This document shows, piece by piece, positions 1-8,941 of a stretch of DNA of 14,591 nucleotides. The notes below the pieces were generated by a model that saw only the letters and a program-made list of their open reading frames with translations, ran no database searches and had not been told where the DNA came from. Positions within the stretch are counted from its first letter, which is position 1, and each line of letters opens with the position of its first letter. The stretch spans positions 1 through 14,591 of the forward strand of contig JBBRWW010000068.1 in the NCBI GenBank assembly GCA_038248955.1, read 5' to 3'. The position numbers and the translations under genes were made by a program. This DNA is from Lysobacter_K sp038248955. Lineage in GTDB: Bacteria; Pseudomonadota; Gammaproteobacteria; Xanthomonadales; Xanthomonadaceae.

Positions 1-2476
<2,476 letters not shown>

Positions 2477-2492
2477 CGCGGCGTCGGCCGCA

Positions 2493-2527
2493 GCGATCGC
2501 GGCCGGCGGCGTAATCGCCGCGATCGC
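2493..2527. terminator. Probable bidirectional terminator between valS and rimI
   Basis: A perfect 11-bp inverted repeat, GCGATCGCGGC (2493-2503) and GCCGCGATCGC (2517-2527), encloses a 13-nt loop. It lies 16 nt after the valS stop and between two convergent genes. An alternative inner stem, GCGGCG-like arms around TAAT, is also possible. No T-run follows on either strand, so a classic intrinsic terminator is not proven; placement is the main argument. Confidence 0.45.
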
Positions 2528-2595
2528 GACGAGGATCGGGATCCGCAGCCCCGGTGCCTGCTCCGGTCGCCGCCGCGCGCCGGAAGCACTGCGTG

Positions 2596-3087
2596 CTATT
2601 CGTCCGACAGCAGCTCGATGGCCATCACCAGCGCATCCTCGCGCCCATCCCGGGTCGGGTAGTAGCGCGGGCGGCGGCCGATCTCGTTGAAGCCCATGTC
2701 GAAGTACAAGGCGATGGCGCCGGTATTGGACGGCCGTACCTCGAGGAACACGCGCTCGGCCGCGTGTCCGCGCGCCAGTTGCAGGATCGCGCGCAGCAGT
2801 TTGCGGCCGTGGCCCTGGCCCTGCTGTTCCGGGGCGACGCAGACGTTGAGTACGTGGCCCTCGCCCGCCGCGATGCTCATCAGGAAATAGCCGATCACCT
2901 GGGCGTCGCGTTGCAGTACCCACGCCGGGTGCCCCGCCCGCAGGCAGTCGCGCAGGATCCCGCTCGTCCAGGGGAACGGATAGGAGCGCACCTCGATCGC
3001 CATGACCGCATCGAGGTCGCCCTCGCGCATCGGCCGCAGCACGGACGGCTGCGGCAGCCTCCCGGCGTCGGACGCAAGCGCGTTCAT
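2596..3087 (-). CDS. rimI: Ribosomal protein S18 alanine N-acetyltransferase
   Basis: GNAT-family enzyme that transfers acetyl from acetyl-CoA to the N-terminal alanine of ribosomal protein S18. The product is 163 aa from the chosen ATG at 3085-3087. Visible hallmarks are the SYPFPW motif near residues 35-40, the acetyl-CoA loop QQGQGHG (88-94), the FLEVRPSN strand (114-121), and the RYYPTRDGREDALVM tail typical of RimI. A longer frame reaches an ATG at 3132, but the 3087 start overlaps the upstream stop as ATGA and gives the usual family length, so it is preferred. It is the last gene of the pssA-holD-rimI set and is probably translationally coupled to holD. The E. coli holD-rimI arrangement supports both assignments. 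Confidence 0.93.
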   Translation of the reverse strand: MNALASDAGRLPQPSVLRPMREGDLDAVMAIEVRSYPFPWTSGILRDCLRAGHPAWVLQRDAQVIGYFLMSIAAGEGHVLNVCVAPEQQGQGHGRKLLRAILQLARGHAAERVFLEVRPSNTGAIALYFDMGFNEIGRRPRYYPTRDGREDALVMAIELLSDE

Positions 3088-3404
3088 GTGGCGTCGCCGG
3101 AGGGCTTGCGCAGGTGACGCAGGCGAGGCCACAACGCGCGCTTGGCGGCGGCATCGCCGCGCAGGGATTCGGGATCGGGCAGCCAGACCAACTGGTCGAG
3201 ATCGCGCCGGCCGGCGGCACGGCGCAGCGCCCTCAGCAGCGGGCCGTCGCCAGCCGCCGGGCGAGTCGGCGCCGGGTGGTCAGGCGTGGTCGAGGCCAGC
3301 ACCGACGTGGCCGGAGACGGTGCCTCGGCGCCGGCCAGCACCAGCACCTCGTGGCCCAGCGCCTGCAGCCACTCGCGTTGTTGCGGACTCCACGATGCAC
3401 TCAT
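3084..3404 (-). CDS. holD: Probable DNA polymerase III psi subunit (HolD-like)
   Basis: A small protein of 106 aa. In E. coli, psi (137 aa) pairs with chi and links the clamp loader to SSB. Sequence similarity is weak. What can be seen is an N-terminal WLQALGHEVLVLAG segment and an LLRALRRAAG helix in the middle. Near the C-terminus comes AAKRALWPRLRHL, which resembles the E. coli psi C-terminal ARAALWQQI region. The middle (about residues 30-50) is Pro/Ala/Thr-rich and looks disordered. Context is the stronger argument: it sits directly upstream of rimI with an ATGA overlap, as holD does in E. coli, and itself starts in an ATGA overlap with pssA. It could be an unrelated short protein; a structure-based comparison with psi would settle it. 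That it is a real gene is much surer than its function. Confidence 0.65.
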   Translation of the reverse strand: MSASWSPQQREWLQALGHEVLVLAGAEAPSPATSVLASTTPDHPAPTRPAAGDGPLLRALRRAAGRRDLDQLVWLPDPESLRGDAAAKRALWPRLRHLRKPSGDAT

Positions 3405-4168
3405 TGCGGCGCGACCGGCATCCGGTGTGCACGCCGGTAGAACCAGTAGACGGGTCCGGACACGGCGTACGCGGCGGTGATCGCCAGCAGCACGCCCGGC
3501 GGGTAGATCGCGATGCCGACCAGCGTCGCCAGCACCACGATGATCGCCAGGAAGGGCACCCGGTCATTGCGCGGTCCACCGCCCTTGAAGCTGAAATAAC
3601 GCAGGCCGCTGACCATCATCAGTGCCGCGACCACCGTCACGGCCATCGCGGCGTAGCGCAACTGCCCGCCGGTATAGCCCAGGTCCGTGCAGAACCACAC
3701 GAAACTCGCCACCAGCCCGGCCGCTGCCGGACTGGCCAGGCCGATGAACCAGCGCTTGTCGGTCTGGCCGACCTGGGCGTTGAAGCGCGCCAGCCGCAGC
3801 GCGGCGCAGGCGGCATACAGGAACGCCGCGATCCAGCCGGCCTTGCCGGCGGTCACGCCATCGAGCTTCATGGAGATCAGCGCCCAGTGGTACATCACCA
3901 ACGCCGGCGCCAGCCCGAAGCTGATGAGGTCGGCGAGCGAGTCGTACTGCACCCCGAACTCGCTCTGGGTGTTGGTCAACCGCGCCACGCGACCATCAAG
4001 GCCATCGAGGATCGCGGCGATGAACACCGCCACGCAGGCATTCTCGAACTGGCCCTGGGTGGCGGCGATGATGGCGTAGAAGCCCGCGAACAGGCCGCCG
4101 GTGGTGAACAGGTTCGGCAGCAGGTAGATGCCGCGCGCACGCGGTCGCGGCTGGGGGGTAGGTTCCAT
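3401..4168 (-). CDS. pssA: CDP-diacylglycerol-serine O-phosphatidyltransferase (phosphatidylserine synthase)
   Basis: Inner-membrane enzyme that makes phosphatidylserine from CDP-diacylglycerol and serine, the first step to phosphatidylethanolamine. The product is 255 aa with about 6-8 hydrophobic segments. The CDP-alcohol phosphotransferase signature (DxxDGxxAR, then G, D and D at fixed spacing) is complete: D55, D58, G59, A62, R63, G72, D76 and D80. The N-terminal YLLPNLFTTGGLFAGF segment and the membrane-embedded form mark it as the Bacillus-type enzyme, not the soluble E. coli PssA type. It is first of the pssA-holD-rimI trio; its TGA overlaps the holD ATG. Upstream, a TACACT hexamer lies only 6 nt from the ATG on the minus strand and no good Shine-Dalgarno is seen, so a leaderless message is possible. 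A Pgs/Pcs relative is less likely. Confidence 0.9.
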   Translation of the reverse strand: MEPTPQPRPRARGIYLLPNLFTTGGLFAGFYAIIAATQGQFENACVAVFIAAILDGLDGRVARLTNTQSEFGVQYDSLADLISFGLAPALVMYHWALISMKLDGVTAGKAGWIAAFLYAACAALRLARFNAQVGQTDKRWFIGLASPAAAGLVASFVWFCTDLGYTGGQLRYAAMAVTVVAALMMVSGLRYFSFKGGGPRNDRVPFLAIIVVLATLVGIAIYPPGVLLAITAAYAVSGPVYWFYRRAHRMPVAPQ

Positions 4169-4257
4169 ATCCGAAGTGTAGCGCTTGCCTGCGAGCCGCC
4201 ACGGTGCTGCAATCGTGCTTCCCCCGATTTTCGCCGCCCTTGGCGCCGGAGCCGACC

Positions 4258-4674
4258 ATGTCCCTTTCGAACACCCGCACCCCCTCGACGTCGTTGCTCT
4301 GGTTCGCCGCCGGCCTGCTGATGGTCGCCCTGCCGGCCGCCGCCGGCGAGGTCTACCAATGGAAGGACGCCAAGGGCGTGACCCATTACGCGGACTCTCC
4401 GCCCCCCAACCAGGCGCACAAGAGCCGCCTGATCACCGCCCACGGTTCCGCGACGATCGCCGAGGTCGCCAAGCCGGCCGTGGTGAATGCCAACTGCAGC
4501 AACGCACGCAGCAATCTGGCGATCCTGCAGGGAAAGGCCGACGTCGGCATGGACGAGGACCACGACGGCAAGCCCGATCGCACGCTCACGGCGCCGGAAC
4601 GGGCCAACCGGGTCGCGCTGGCCGAAGCGGGCATCAAGACGTTCTGCGGGGTCGCGCTCGCCAGCGACTCGTGA
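4258..4674 (+). CDS. DUF4124 domain protein with signal peptide
   Basis: Predicted exported protein of 138 aa, function unknown. The N-terminus has a hydrophobic core (LLWFAAGLLMVALPAAA, about residues 13-29) with a likely signal peptidase I site after AAA. It is followed directly by the DUF4124 signature EVYQWKDAKGVTHYADSPP (31-49; typical form YxWxDxxGxxxYxDxPP). The rest includes a short acidic DEDHDGKPD stretch (99-107), reminiscent of a calcium-binding loop, and two cysteines (C80, C130) that could form a disulfide in the periplasm. The ATG at 4258 is chosen because GGAG (4248-4251) sits 6 nt upstream and because it puts the signal peptide at the N-terminus; an in-frame ATG at 4204 lacks both. 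It is divergent from pssA and followed after 25 nt by a second DUF4124-like gene. Confidence 0.88.
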   Translation: MSLSNTRTPSTSLLWFAAGLLMVALPAAAGEVYQWKDAKGVTHYADSPPPNQAHKSRLITAHGSATIAEVAKPAVVNANCSNARSNLAILQGKADVGMDEDHDGKPDRTLTAPERANRVALAEAGIKTFCGVALASDS

Positions 4675-4699
4675 CGGTCGCAGCGACGACCGTCCTGGC

Positions 4700-4993
4700 G
4701 TGAGGCTTGCCTGGGCCATCGTCGGCGGGATCGTGCTCGGAGGCGGCCTGGCCTGGTGGCTGGCCCGCGACACCCCGGCCGAGGCCGGACGCAAGCAGAC
4801 CCGGGCGGTGGCCGCGCGCCAGGCCGACGCCGAGGAGGCGCGTGCGGTCCTGTACCGCTGGCGTGACGGCGCCGGGGTCCTGCAGGTCACCGATCGGCCG
4901 CCGCGCGGCAGTGATGCGGGCCGCAGGTTCGAGCGCGTCGACGTGCAACCGCGCGACGGCATCGAATTGCGCGGCGATCGCGGCAGCCACTAA
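4700..4993 (+). CDS. Small membrane-anchored DUF4124-like protein
   Basis: A 97-aa protein starting at GTG 4700. The first 22 residues are one hydrophobic segment (LAWAIVGGIVLGGGLAWWLA), an uncleaved anchor or signal. An Ala/Arg/Glu-rich stretch follows, then YRWRDGAGVLQVTDRPP (52-68), which matches the DUF4124 pattern YxWxDxxGxxxxxDxPP. It lies 25 nt after the first DUF4124 gene and is probably co-transcribed; the two are paralogous at the motif only. No strong Shine-Dalgarno is visible before the GTG, so the exact start is uncertain, but the hydrophobic N-terminus directly after it supports the choice. The function is unknown. Confidence 0.78.
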   Translation: MRLAWAIVGGIVLGGGLAWWLARDTPAEAGRKQTRAVAARQADAEEARAVLYRWRDGAGVLQVTDRPPRGSDAGRRFERVDVQPRDGIELRGDRGSH

Positions 4994-5147
4994 GCAAGCC
5001 CCACCGTCCCCGGTCCTCGTGCGGGATCGACTGAACCCGGGATTGGTCCAGGCCGGGCGCGGTGGCGGCGGACACGCTGCCGAACCCCCACTTTCGCCCC
5101 TTGCCGCCGGCGGTGGTGACCGCGAGCGCGAGCCGGCGCGCGACGCG

Positions 5148-5156
5148 TGCCAAAAT
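5148..5156 (+). promoter_or_regulatory. Candidate extended -10 for proS
   Basis: TGCCAAAAT (5148-5156) matches the extended -10 form TGnNANNAT and lies 30 nt before the proS ATG, in the 193-nt gap after the DUF4124 pair. No convincing -35 hexamer is seen 17 nt upstream, which is common when the TG extension is present. The rest of the gap (4994-5147) shows nothing recognisable. Confidence 0.35.
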
Positions 5157-5186
5157 GCGCGCTTCCCCCGCAAGAAGCCGCCGCCG

Positions 5187-6932
5187 ATGCGCCTGTCGCA
5201 GTTCCACCTCCACACCAGCAAGGAAACCCCTGCCGAGGCCGAAGTCATCAGCCACAAGCTGATGCTCAAGTCCGGCATGATCCGCAAGCTCGCCGCCGGC
5301 CTGTACACGTGGTCGCCGCTGGGGCTGCGCGTGCTGCGCAAGGTCGAGCGCGTGGTGCGCGAGGAAATGGATGCCGCCGGCGCGATCGAATTGCTGATGC
5401 CGTCGGTGCAGCCGCGCGAGTTGTGGGAGGAGACCGGGCGCTGGCAGAAGTTCGGCGGCCAACTGCTCAAGATCCGCGATCGCAAGGACGCCGAATACTG
5501 CTACGGCCCGACGCACGAGGAGGTCATCACCGACTTCGCGCGCAACGAACTGGCCAGCTACAAGCAGCTGCCGGTGACGTTCTACCAGATCCAGACCAAG
5601 TTCCGCGACGAGATCCGGCCCCGGTTCGGGGTGATGCGCGCGCGCGAATTCCTGATGAAGGACGCGTACTCGTTCCATATCAACGACGAGGACTTGGCGC
5701 GCGAATACCGCAACATGCACGACGCCTACAGTCGCGTGTTCACCCGGCTGGGGCTGCGGTTCCGCGCGGTGCAGGCCGACAGCGGCGCCATCGGCGGCGA
5801 TGCCTCGCAGGAATTCCACGTACTGGCCGACTCGGGCGAGGACGCGATCGCGTTCTCCGATGGTTCGGACTATGCCGCGAACCTCGAAGCGGCCGAGGCG
5901 CTGTCGCCCGGTGAGCGCCCCGTTGCGCTGGAGGCGATGCGAAAAGTCGACACGCCGTACCAGAGGACCTGCGAGGACGTCGCCACGCTGCTCGGCATCG
6001 GCCTGGAGCGCACCGTGAAATCGGTGGCGTTGATGGGTACCGATGCCTCCGGCGCGCCGCAGTTCGTACTGGCGCTGGTGCGCGGCGATCACGCCGTCAA
6101 CGAGATCAAGCTCGCCAAGCTGCCCGGGCTGGGCGACTACCGGCTCGCGACCGAGGCCGAGATCGACGAACACCTGGGCAGCGAGCCGGGCTTCCTCGGG
6201 CCGGTGCTCGGCGGAGTCGGCGGCGGCTCGCGCGCGCCTGGCCAAGCGATCCGCATCATCGCCGACCGCAGCGTGGCGGCGATGGCCGATTTCGTGGTCG
6301 GCGCCAACCAGAAGGGTTTCCACCTGGCCGGCGTGAACTGGGGCCGCGACCTGCCGGAACCTGAAACCGTCGCCGACCTGCGCAATGTCGTGGCCGGCGA
6401 CCGCGCGCCCGATGGCCACGGCACGCTCGCGATCGCCCGCGGCATCGAGGTCGGCCACGTGTTCCAGCTCGGCCGCCAATACGCCGAGGCGATGAAATGC
6501 ACGGTGCTCGACGACAGCGGCAAGGCGACGACTCCGGCCATGGGCTGCTACGGCATTGGCGTGTCGCGGATCGTCGCGGCCGCGATCGAGCAGAACCACG
6601 ATGCCAACGGCATCGCCTGGCCCGATGCGATGGCGCCGTGGCAGGCGGTGGTGTGCGTGATCAATCCGAAACACGATGAAGCCGTCGCCGCCGCCGCCGA
6701 TGCGCTGTACCGGGACCTTAATGCCGCCGGGGTGGAAACCGCCCTCGACGACCGCGGCCTGCGCCCGGGCGCCATGTTCGCGGACATCGAGCTGATCGGC
6801 ATCCCGCACCGCATCGTGGTCTCCGAACGCGGCCTGGCCGCCGGCAGTTTCGAATATCGCCACCGCCGTGCCAGCGAGTCCGAGAATCTTGACCGTGCCG
6901 GCCTGCTGGATCGGCTGGGCGCGGCGCGCTGA
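5187..6932 (+). CDS. proS: Prolyl-tRNA synthetase, bacterial type with editing domain
   Basis: Class II synthetase that charges tRNA-Pro in the cytoplasm. It is 581 aa, close to the 572 aa of the E. coli enzyme. The ATG at 5187 is chosen because MRLSQFHLHTSKETPAEAE is the usual ProS N-terminus; the frame stays open upstream but is Arg/Pro-rich shadow coding. Visible elements are GPTHEE (107-112), motif 2 FRDEIRPRFG (139-148), and RAREFLMKDAYSFH (151-164). SQEFH (207-211) follows, then the YbaK-like INS editing domain between about 250 and 400. Motif 3 is GCYGIGVSR (453-461), and a C-terminal anticodon-binding domain with ALDDRGLRPGAMFADIELIG completes it. No strong Shine-Dalgarno is seen. It is flanked by the DUF4124 pair and hns with no sign of an operon beyond the shared strand. 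Confidence 0.97.
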   Translation: MRLSQFHLHTSKETPAEAEVISHKLMLKSGMIRKLAAGLYTWSPLGLRVLRKVERVVREEMDAAGAIELLMPSVQPRELWEETGRWQKFGGQLLKIRDRKDAEYCYGPTHEEVITDFARNELASYKQLPVTFYQIQTKFRDEIRPRFGVMRAREFLMKDAYSFHINDEDLAREYRNMHDAYSRVFTRLGLRFRAVQADSGAIGGDASQEFHVLADSGEDAIAFSDGSDYAANLEAAEALSPGERPVALEAMRKVDTPYQRTCEDVATLLGIGLERTVKSVALMGTDASGAPQFVLALVRGDHAVNEIKLAKLPGLGDYRLATEAEIDEHLGSEPGFLGPVLGGVGGGSRAPGQAIRIIADRSVAAMADFVVGANQKGFHLAGVNWGRDLPEPETVADLRNVVAGDRAPDGHGTLAIARGIEVGHVFQLGRQYAEAMKCTVLDDSGKATTPAMGCYGIGVSRIVAAAIEQNHDANGIAWPDAMAPWQAVVCVINPKHDEAVAAAADALYRDLNAAGVETALDDRGLRPGAMFADIELIGIPHRIVVSERGLAAGSFEYRHRRASESENLDRAGLLDRLGAAR

Positions 6933-6954
6933 CCAGCGCCATTAACCCGCTGGT
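6932..6954 (+). terminator. Possible terminator of proS
   Basis: A perfect 7-bp inverted repeat, ACCAGCG (6932-6938) and CGCTGGT (6948-6954), with a 9-nt loop starts on the last base of the proS stop codon. Only a short TT follows, so termination strength is doubtful. Confidence 0.4.
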
Positions 6955-7015
6955 TTCACCGCGATGCGGCCCGGGGTATTGGCGGGAATAATCGCGTTGG
7001 TTTACGGATCGACGA

Positions 7016-7035
7016 CGGGCCATTACCATGGCCCG
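7016..7035. promoter_or_regulatory. Palindrome in the hns leader (possible operator)
   Basis: CGGGCCA (7016-7022) and TGGCCCG (7029-7035) form a perfect 7-bp inverted repeat around TTACCA, 52 nt before the hns start. Such a site could be an operator, an autoregulatory element or an mRNA hairpin. It is followed by an uninterrupted run of eight C (7062-7069) before the Shine-Dalgarno. The role is not known. Confidence 0.4.
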
Positions 7036-7087
7036 GCTCGCCACGGATGGTCGCAGTTATTCCCCCCCCAATGACCCCGGAGGTTTC

Positions 7088-7459
7088 ATGTCCATCGATA
7101 TCAATCGTTTGTCGGCGAAAGAGCTTGGCTCGCTGATCAACCAGGCCAAGAAGCGCAAGACCACCCTGAGCAAGCGCAAGCCGCTGGCCGTGGTGCGCAA
7201 GAAAGTGGCGACCCTGGCCCAGAACGAGGGCTACACCATCGCCGAACTGTTCGACGGCGTCGCGCCTGCCGCCAAGCGCGCCCCGCGGGCCGCTGGCGCC
7301 AAGCCGGCCAAGGCCCGCAAGACGCTGGGCAAGGTCGCCCCGAAGTACCGCAACCCGGAAAATGGCGACGAGACCTGGACCGGCCGTGGCAAGCAGCCGC
7401 GCTGGCTGGCGGCGTTTACCGCCCAGGGCCGCGGCGCCGACGAGTTCCTGATCAAGTAA
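7088..7459 (+). CDS. H-NS family histone-like nucleoid protein
   Basis: Nucleoid-associated DNA-binding protein of 123 aa that probably silences AT-rich or foreign DNA. The N-terminal half (about 9-47) is a charged oligomerisation helix region (KELGSLINQAKKRK). An Ala/Lys/Pro-rich linker (58-85) follows, then the C-terminal H-NS DNA-binding motif YRNPENGDETWTGRGKQPRWL, with the AT-hook-like TGRGKQPRW core at about 98-106. The ATG at 7088 is chosen because GGAGG (7079-7083) lies 4 nt upstream and MSIDINRLSAKELGSLI is the xanthomonad form; an in-frame ATG at 7028 lacks this. The gene stands alone, with a palindrome and C8 tract in its leader and a strong hairpin after it. It belongs to the Xanthomonas-type H-NS branch, not to E. 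coli hns itself, so no symbol is given. Confidence 0.93.
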   Translation: MSIDINRLSAKELGSLINQAKKRKTTLSKRKPLAVVRKKVATLAQNEGYTIAELFDGVAPAAKRAPRAAGAKPAKARKTLGKVAPKYRNPENGDETWTGRGKQPRWLAAFTAQGRGADEFLIK

Positions 7460-7508
7460 TTCCCGACCGCTGCGAGGCCTTGCCGGATTATGCCGGCCGG
7501 GTTTCAAG

Positions 7509-7549
7509 GGACACGAATACGCCGGCCTCGCGCCGGCGTATTCGTGTCC
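7509..7549. terminator. Perfect 18-bp stem hairpin between hns and thrE-like gene
   Basis: The two 18-nt arms, 7509-7526 and 7532-7549, are exact reverse complements around a CTCGC loop. It lies 49 nt after the hns stop and 23 nt before the stop of the convergent ThrE-like gene, so it can serve both directions. There is no U-run on either side, so it may act as a Rho-independent-like stop or as an mRNA 3' end stabiliser. Confidence 0.7.
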
Positions 7550-7572
7550 GCGAGCCGATTATCGCAAGGCGC

Positions 7573-8835
7573 TCACAGGTTGCGGCGCGGCGGCAGCAGC
7601 AGGTTGCCGAACAACAATCCGGCAATCAGCGCCAGCAGGATGTTCAGTACTGCCAGCAACGCGTCCTGGCCCGCCGCGACGTCCTGCTGCTGGAGCAATT
7701 CCAGCAGTCCCCGCAGGCTGGTACTGCCCGGCACCAGCATGATGATGCCGGGGACGCGCAGGATCGCGCCGGGTCGGTGCCACCAGCGCGCATAGGCATT
7801 GCCGGCCGCGGTCATGACCAGCGCAGCGAGGAAGATACCCGCGGGGCTGCCGAATGCGAGCCCGCCAAACCGGGCGATCAGATACCCGCTGGCTGCGGCC
7901 GCCATTACCTTCGGATAATCGCGCCGCCCGGCCCGGAACAGCACCGCGAACGCGAACGCGGCAACCACCAGCGCGCCCCACTCCACCCATTGCGGCTGCG
8001 GGCGCAGCGCACGGATCGCCGGCTGCAGGCCGAGCAGGTTGGACACGTACAACGCGATCACCACGCCCACGGCGAGCTTGAGCACGGTCGTCACGGCCCC
8101 GGCAAACCGCGCCGTGCCCGACATCAGGTGCTGGCTGGTCAGTTCGTTGACCGCGTTGGTCAGTGCCAATCCCGGCAGCAGCACGATCAGCGACGCGATG
8201 ATCACGGTGTTCTGGTTCAGCGGCGCGACGAAACTGGCCGCCCCGATCGCCAGGCCGGCGGCAAGCATCCCGGCGATCGCTTCCAGGGCCTCCTTGAGGC
8301 GCGGCCGAATCTCGGCCGCCTGCACCAGCAGCCCGATCCCGAGGCCATTGAGGCCAGCCACGCCGATGTCGAGCCACGGCAACCGCAGCAGGCCGGCGAT
8401 CGCGGTGGCCGCCAGCGCAAACCCGAACACCTGCATCGCCCGGGCGCGCAGGCGCGGCGGCGCGTCGAGCGCGCGCATCAAGGCGTGCGCGCTGGCCAGG
8501 TCGATCCGGTCGGCCATCACGTCCTCGGCGATGCGGTCGGTCTCGCTGAGCCGGCGCAGGTCGTTCTCGCCCGGCGGCAGGCGGATCACCCGCGTGGTCT
8601 CGCTGTCCCCCAGCGGCCGCTGCGGGTCGCTGAAGGTCAGGATCATGCCGGTCGGGTTGGACCACGGTTCGCAGTCGAGCCCCAGCCGCAGCGAGACCGC
8701 AATGATCGCGGCCTCGAGCCGCTGCGCGGTGGTGCCGTACACGTGCAGGCGCTCGGCCAGTTCGATCGCGAAATTGATCTTCGCCGCATAACTGGCGGAC
8801 GCGAGGGGCAAGGGAGTGGGCGCGGGCGAGGACAT
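7573..8835 (-). CDS. Threonine/serine exporter family membrane protein (ThrE-like)
   Basis: Predicted inner-membrane exporter of 420 aa that has both ThrE halves in one chain. The N-terminal cytosolic part and first membrane set (about 15-275) match the DUF1212/ThrE domain, with YGTTAQRLEAAI near 33 and LPGLALTNAVNEL at 220-232. The C-terminal part (about 285-415) matches ThrE_2, with VPGIIMLVPGS (361-371). About ten hydrophobic segments are visible. Corynebacterium ThrE exports threonine and serine; the split E. coli homologues YjjP/YjjB are linked to succinate export, so the substrate here is not certain. The ATG at 8835 (MSSPAPT) is preferred; an ATG at 8847 is the alternative. It is divergent from the MCE operon (106-nt gap) and convergent with hns. 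Confidence 0.87.
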   Translation of the reverse strand: MSSPAPTPLPLASASYAAKINFAIELAERLHVYGTTAQRLEAAIIAVSLRLGLDCEPWSNPTGMILTFSDPQRPLGDSETTRVIRLPPGENDLRRLSETDRIAEDVMADRIDLASAHALMRALDAPPRLRARAMQVFGFALAATAIAGLLRLPWLDIGVAGLNGLGIGLLVQAAEIRPRLKEALEAIAGMLAAGLAIGAASFVAPLNQNTVIIASLIVLLPGLALTNAVNELTSQHLMSGTARFAGAVTTVLKLAVGVVIALYVSNLLGLQPAIRALRPQPQWVEWGALVVAAFAFAVLFRAGRRDYPKVMAAAASGYLIARFGGLAFGSPAGIFLAALVMTAAGNAYARWWHRPGAILRVPGIIMLVPGSTSLRGLLELLQQQDVAAGQDALLAVLNILLALIAGLLFGNLLLPPRRNL

Positions 8836-8941
8836 GGCGCGCAGCATCGCACGCAGGCGCGGCAATCCGGCAATGCCCTGCACCCGATACGTTGCGCTCA
8901 CGTGTGTGCGGCGAGCCTGTATCCTGCCGCGACGAGGCCCC

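Noticed and set aside
3088..3132. Longer rimI start at 3132
   Set aside because: The extension has no family match and loses the ATGA coupling at 3087.
4887..6863. Long minus-strand open frame antisense to proS
   Set aside because: It lies opposite a certain proS, has His/Arg/Ala/Gly-rich shadow composition and no recognisable domain.
8816..8941. Upstream start for the STAS-MlaE gene
   Set aside because: It would run into the divergent ThrE-like coding region; the ATG at 8942 has a ribosome-binding site.
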